Source: Rotaria socialis (Eukaryota; Rotifera; Eurotatoria; Philodinida; Philodinidae). Taken from it: DNA of 64,000 nucleotides. A program made the translations under genes and the position numbers. The stretch is from positions 36,815-100,814 of the forward strand of contig CAJNYU010003118.1 in assembly GCA_905331475.1 (NCBI GenBank). Reading direction: 5' to 3'. Within the stretch, counting starts at the first letter, position 1. Every line of letters begins with the position of its first letter. Positions 59,728-64,000 of the stretch are shown here, one piece after another. The notes under the pieces are model-generated. The model made no database searches. It saw only the letters and a program-made list of their open reading frames with translations, and was not told the origin of the DNA.

Positions 59728-59735
59728 ATATGCCC

Positions 59736-60180
59736 TATATGCCTTATATGCCTTATAATACAATCATCACTGCTTGAATTGTTCAGTTTGTCGGATAAGT
59801 AGTTTCAATTTCCGGAAATTCATTTGGTATGCAAAATACATACAATCTACCGGCTATTTCTATAACGCATCATATGTTAATTCAATTAAAAGGAAAAAAC
59901 AAAAAAAGAAAAAAAAACGAAAACAATGTTTTCCTTTTTTTAAAAGCTTTTCTCTAGTGAAAAATTAATTTTGTTTGAAAAAATTGGCATTTTCTGTAAA
60001 ATGTCGTTGAAAATTTTTATACCATGTTCGAATAATACTTAATGGAACAATTTGTTCGGATGTTCGAGAAACATTTTGAAAAAATGATGTTATATAATAA
60101 AACAAATTATTAAGCGTTTTTCATAGAAATTCAGCATTTGATGTAACTGTTCATGGTGTTATATCTAGGGGTGGCACATT
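59736..60180. other. Intergenic
   Basis: This is AT-rich with a poly-A/AAAG stretch at 59890-59925 and a local TATGCCTTATA repetition at 59731-59758 that continues the insertion-site context. Confidence 0.5.
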
Positions 60181-60320
60181 TACTTTACTTTTTATTTACG
60201 TAACTAAAGTAAAGTAACTACTATATGTACGTAGTTACTAGTAAAAGTAACTAATATAGTTACGTAGTTACTTGTAAATGGTAACTACTATAGTTACATA
60301 GTTACTTTTAACAAAGTAAC
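60181..60320. repeat. GTAACTA/TAGTTAC palindromic repeat cluster
   Basis: Five to six alternating copies of GTAACTA and TAGTTAC with ACGT or ATAT centres lie within 140 bp, preceded by GGGGTGGCACATTTACTTTA. It resembles one end of a hairpin-rich element; the other end was not found. Confidence 0.6.
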
Positions 60321-61198
60321 AACTAAAACAATAGTTTGGAGTAAATACATGAGTAAGACATTTAGAGTCTGCTGGAGTAATTCGGATTACTCCAGCGAAA
60401 ATTGCTATACTCATTTTATCCATCTCCTGACTCGCTTACATACATGGAAATCAAATAAAACTGTATATCATTCGACAGCGCAAACAGTCCTCTATGGGAG
60501 CTGAAAGTATCTCGGCGAGTGACATGACCGTTTTAATATAATATGCGCAACAAGAACACTTCTGTCAACTACCTTAAAACTTGTCTGGGGTAATTCGGAC
60601 CAGCTAAACGATTTCGCCTGGGGTAATTCAGATCACGCAAGCTATTTTAGCTGGACATTAGTTATCAAAGCTCTAGCACTTTAACTATACAAAATCAATT
60701 GAAACGCCTGAGACGAAAGTTGTTCATCTTTCTTTGCTTTATCTAACCATAGTAAGAGATTTGACTTTTTCAGCTACTGATCGAGATTAATATGTTAAAA
60801 AAACGAAATTGAGACAAAAGTCCCTTTTATAACACCCCTGTTGTGTTTCACTAAATATTCCGAAAGCATAATAGTGATTAGATGAGAAAACGTTTGTTTT
60901 TTCCACACAAAAATGTTTGTTCTACAAAATAACATGCCAAAAAAGCATTCAAGATCATTATTCGTGCGCTATTGTGAGAATTATACTGGTAGGTGAAATG
61001 AAAATCTGTAAAAATAAAGAAAAATCGAATCATTTGTAGGTTTTTTCGAGACAAATAGATTCTAGTTGTTCGTAGAGCACGTATATGAATTATCGAAGTT
61101 AAGAAACGTATTAATTGAAGAGTGATGGCATAATCCCGTTACACCACGTAACGACTTTTTCTACACACAGCCCTAACGAGTATTCCTCGTAGTCTTGA
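60321..61198. other. Intergenic with a short hairpin
   Basis: CTGGAGTAATTC pairs with GGATTACTCCAG at about 60373-60396. A related CTGGGGTAATTC motif recurs at about 60587 and 60629. No gene is seen. Confidence 0.5.
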
Positions 61199-61227
61199 GG
61201 TGTGGGGTGTGTGGGTGTGGGTGTGGT
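61199..61227 (+). repeat. Telomere-like tract, the longest in the window
   Basis: GGTGTGGGGTGTGTGGGTGT continues with GGGTGTGG: about five imperfect TGTGGG units. Confidence 0.7.
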
Positions 61228-62058
61228 TTGGATTAAGATAAAAGGTAACGCGACGTTTGCGTCGCCAAGCCTCTACTGAAAGGATTTAGTCATGTGGAAC
61301 GTAGCTATCCAAAACTATCTAGCTGAGAGACTTCACATTTTATAGCTTCGAAATGATTTTCATGGAAAACACGATTGATAACCGAGCATAAATAGAAAAC
61401 TTGCTTGGAAGTATCACCAAGAAAACGGCATTTAATTACTACTTACTAATATTATATGGCGATACTGAAGTTAAGTGCATCCGATCTGCTACAGCTCAAA
61501 CTACGCCTCCAAAAGCTTTCGATCAACTTAATAGCGGAGTGAAGAAAAAGACCCATTCATGAGAACTATGATCGAAATACTCCATTTTAGTAAAGTTATA
61601 ACTCAAATTGGTCTATGAACTAGATATTTAACACGAATCTGCACGAGTAGATCAGAGATTACATCAAAGTGTCTTTTTCTAACTCGATTTCGGTCAGATT
61701 TGTTCTAATTTTTGCTCAACCTCATGTGGGTTCATTTTGTTTCGGTGCGTTCCCCGTCTAGAATGGATATATTCATTCTTGAGTGCACGTTCACACATAG
61801 ATAAACCTAAGATTTACATCTTTTGAATCAAATCCACTCGCAATCAGGAAAAACTGAACCTATGAAGATAATCACGACAAATATGAATTTCAAATGTTTC
61901 ACACGGGTTGAGCAATTACTTCACGACTCGTCGTCGGAAGAAATTCAAAATATGTCTTATTTTCGAAAGTTGTTTCAACTTTTCTGATCGAGACAGCGTA
62001 TAACTGTTCTATAAGTCTGCAAGGCAAGTAGTCCTATAATAACAACAGAGTTTCAACA
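61228..62058. other. Intergenic
   Basis: Nothing recognisable was found. Confidence 0.5.
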
Positions 62059-62550
62059 AGTGGGGGCGGCTAGTCGTGAGTGGCGGCCCAGAGGGGCGCC
62101 GACGAATGACTAGCCGCTCCCACTTATTTTGTCTCATATATGCGGTGAACGTGATCCTTTTAAACACTGCAATATTGATTAAAAGGTTAGCCTCATTCTA
62201 TAATTATTAGATAAAAACGAAGAGAATTTTCAAAAAAAACCCCGAAAACAACAGTTGTGGGGCTAATTCAATTCAGTTACATCTACATATGCGATAAATT
62301 CATCACAATTTAGAGAAGAATGAGACATGGTTCCCGAGTACTTATCAGTTTGTGTCCGTTCGTAGATGCGCTAATCTTGAATCCTAGGAGTTAAGTTTGA
62401 ATAAATTCTTCGTGCTGCAATAAAAGTTGACATATCAAGAATAAACTGAAGATTTTGAAAAAACCTTTCAAACTCTCAGTGCAGGTAAGCGGCTAGTCGT
62501 TCGGCGGCGCCCCTCCGGAGCGCAACTCACGGCTAGCCGCTCCCAAATTG
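62059..62550. repeat. GC-rich inverted repeats around an AT-rich core
   Basis: The left arm (62059-62125) contains GGGGGCGGCTAGTCGTGAGT and GGGGCGCCGACGAATGACTA; the right arm (62485-62550) is its inverted counterpart with CGGCGGCGCCCCTC and AACTCACGGCTAGCCGCTCC. Each arm is also partly self-complementary (GCGGCTAGTC ... GACTAGCCGC). The spacer of about 360 bp is AT-rich. It is probably a small DNA element with GC-rich ends; no target duplication was identified. Confidence 0.7.
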
Positions 62551-62740
62551 AGAATCAATTCAACCGAACGATGGCCATAGCCTATTCGTAATAATATCTC
62601 ACATAATCATACGATACATCTAACACTAAAAACATCATCGAATGGTACCCTCAAAAAGTTTCCCTACAAAGCATTCCAATCAAGAAAATGCGACGACCTA
62701 AGCAGCTCCTAATCCATTATAAACTTGTTTGAAGTACAAA

Positions 62741-62921
62741 ATTTCAACAAACTGACAACACCATCGTGTTCCCCGACCCCGGTTACATTCGGTCAACCCT
62801 TACAAAAAGCTATTCTTTTTGTTAAAAAAGTCTCTCTCTGCTGAAAAAAGGAAAAAGCCCAATTTCAAAAATCTGACAACGCCATCGTGTTTCCCGACCC
62901 CGACTCCCTTCGGTCAACCCT
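62741..62921. repeat. Direct repeat of about 60 bp, spaced 120 bp
   Basis: Both units contain AATTTCAA, CTGACAAC.CCATCGTGTT, CCCGACCCC and TTCGGTCAACCCTT (starting near 62741 and 62861) with a few substitutions. Confidence 0.7.
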
Positions 62922-63040
62922 TTCCCTACAGTATATTGTTTGAGGTTAGCTAAGTTTATGCATCTGCTTTCCTATTGGACGAACGAACGAACGCAAATAA
63001 CTCGTTTTTCGTAATACCCTCCTTTCAGTAGAGGGAACAA

Positions 63041-63057
63041 CACCCACACCCACACCC
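63041..63057 (-). repeat. Telomere-like tract
   Basis: CACCCACACCCACACCC, three units of the C-rich strand, about 170 bp downstream of the stop of the minus-strand gene at 63231. Confidence 0.6.
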
Positions 63058-63230
63058 TCTCGTGGTTTAAATTAATATTGTATATAATTTTGAAAGGTTT
63101 TTTCTTTTAATTTCGAATCTGAAATAATAATAAGCCAAATATGTGCATATATGAATGAATAAACGTTGAAATTTACAAAAAAAATCATCTAACAATATAT
63201 ACAAATTAATGACGACTAATTATATGAGTT

Positions 63231-64000
63231 TCAGTTATTGAGATGAATGGCGTACTGTGATGTTGCACAAGCACCAATTCGAATACGAGCACCAATGGTG
63301 GGTTCTTGGACACATCGACATGGTAGCTTGAGTCGAGTTTTTCCGTTTTGTTCTTCATCTTTTGTTGCTACTTCTACCAATTTCTTTTGAAAACTTTCAA
63401 CATTAGCAACTGTCCAATTGGCCGCATTCAATAGATATTCACCATAAGGTAAACCAATTGATTCAACTTTACGTCCAAAAAGCAATGTTTCTAAACCAAA
63501 TCCAGCTTCACGTTGACTATCAACAATACTTTTTGGTGGTCTTTGAGCTAAAATCAAGTTGCGTGCTTTTGGAATGATTGTTCTTCGAAGACCTAAAATA
63601 CATATAGTGTTTTAGGGGATACATTGAGGATATTGGTATTAGACAAATCGTAAGTTCTACTTACCATGTGCAATTTCATGAATTATAACAATTAAAAGTG
63701 CTGCCCATCCTTCAATCATACTGTCATCAGCTGAATCCAATTCCCAATCCCACCTGAAAAACAATAACAATTTTTCTATCTTATTTTTGAACGAAAGCGG
63801 AAGTTTTACCTAATCATTTTGTCAGTGCTTTTGAATAAACCACTTTCAGAACTATTTAAAAGTAATTTTCCATCATATGGAGTTAATGCACAATAATAAT
63901 CCGGAAGATTCGCAAGATACATATGCATTTGCAATTTTGAAACATTGTCTTTTAATGATTGTTCAATTGTTTCTTGTGAAACATTTTCTTCATAATTAAT
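63231..64000 (-). CDS. Putative zinc metallopeptidase (HEIAH motif), 3' part, three exons visible
   Basis: Exons 64000-63810, 63753-63665 and 63592-63231 join in phase; the 5' part lies beyond the window. Exon A encodes LANLPDYYCALTPYDGKLLL. Exon B reads WDWELDSADDSMIEGWAALL then IVIIHEIAHG, where HEIAH is an HExxH zinc-binding motif in a hydrophobic helix. Exon C starts LRRTIIPKARN and includes SQREAGFGLETLLFGRKV; the Glu residues here are candidates for the third zinc ligand. It ends with a cysteine-containing segment (LPCRCVQE) and YAIHLNN. The motif is consistent with a metallopeptidase, but I do not recognise the family. At least 230 residues are missing or present upstream, unknown. Confidence 0.6.

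Overview
The window looks like a bdelloid rotifer nuclear chromosome. The evidence is compositional and by gene content: AT-rich DNA, GT-AG introns mostly of about 50-100 bp, ART-TPR and WWE-ART ADP-ribosyltransferase genes, F-box/LRR-like genes and a divergent seven-TM receptor of kinds greatly expanded in bdelloids, and scattered TGTGGG-like tracts that match the bdelloid telomere hexamer as I recall it. Genus cannot be decided from this sequence; no database search was possible.

Layout. 1-7.3 kb: the 3' part of an ART-TPR gene, a 15-exon secreted hydrolase-fold gene of the PqaA/AprA family, and a mucin-like single-pass membrane protein on the minus strand. 7.5-13.6 kb: gene-poor repeat zone with a tandem diverged repeat, one half of a duplicated non-coding segment and a hAT-type element with 8-bp target duplication. 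13.7-18.3 kb: a MAPEG/microsomal glutathione transferase-like protein, an NTF2/SnoaL-like enzyme that may be bacterial in origin, and a small secreted cysteine-rich peptide. 20.5-29.3 kb: a complete ART-TPR gene, two copies of a secreted beta-domain gene flanking a fold-back element, and a three-exon WWE-ART gene. 29.3-37.8 kb: intergenic DNA, a 1.55-kb TA-flanked DNA element, a cathepsin L-like pseudogene and the 3' end of a dead Helitron. 38.5-43 kb: an F-box gene, a fold-back element and a GPCR. 44.4-48.4 kb: an internally deleted LINE and a MITE with a triplicated end. 51.2-56.8 kb: a second F-box gene and a roquin-like RING protein that lacks the family's CCCH finger. 57-64 kb: an eS21 ribosomal protein fragment capped by telomere-like repeat, nested hAT MITEs forming a composite insertion, GC-rich inverted repeats, and the 3' exons of an HExxH metalloprotein.

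How the genes relate. There is no operon or single pathway. Functional themes are post-translational modification (three ART-domain genes), ubiquitin ligase recognition (two F-box proteins, one RING protein), and secreted or surface proteins. Most of the rest is mobile DNA in several stages of decay. The most unusual structures are the composite, nested hAT MITE at 58.8-59.7 kb, the repeated inverted pairs of telomere-like motif, and the ribosomal gene fragment that ends in one of those pairs.
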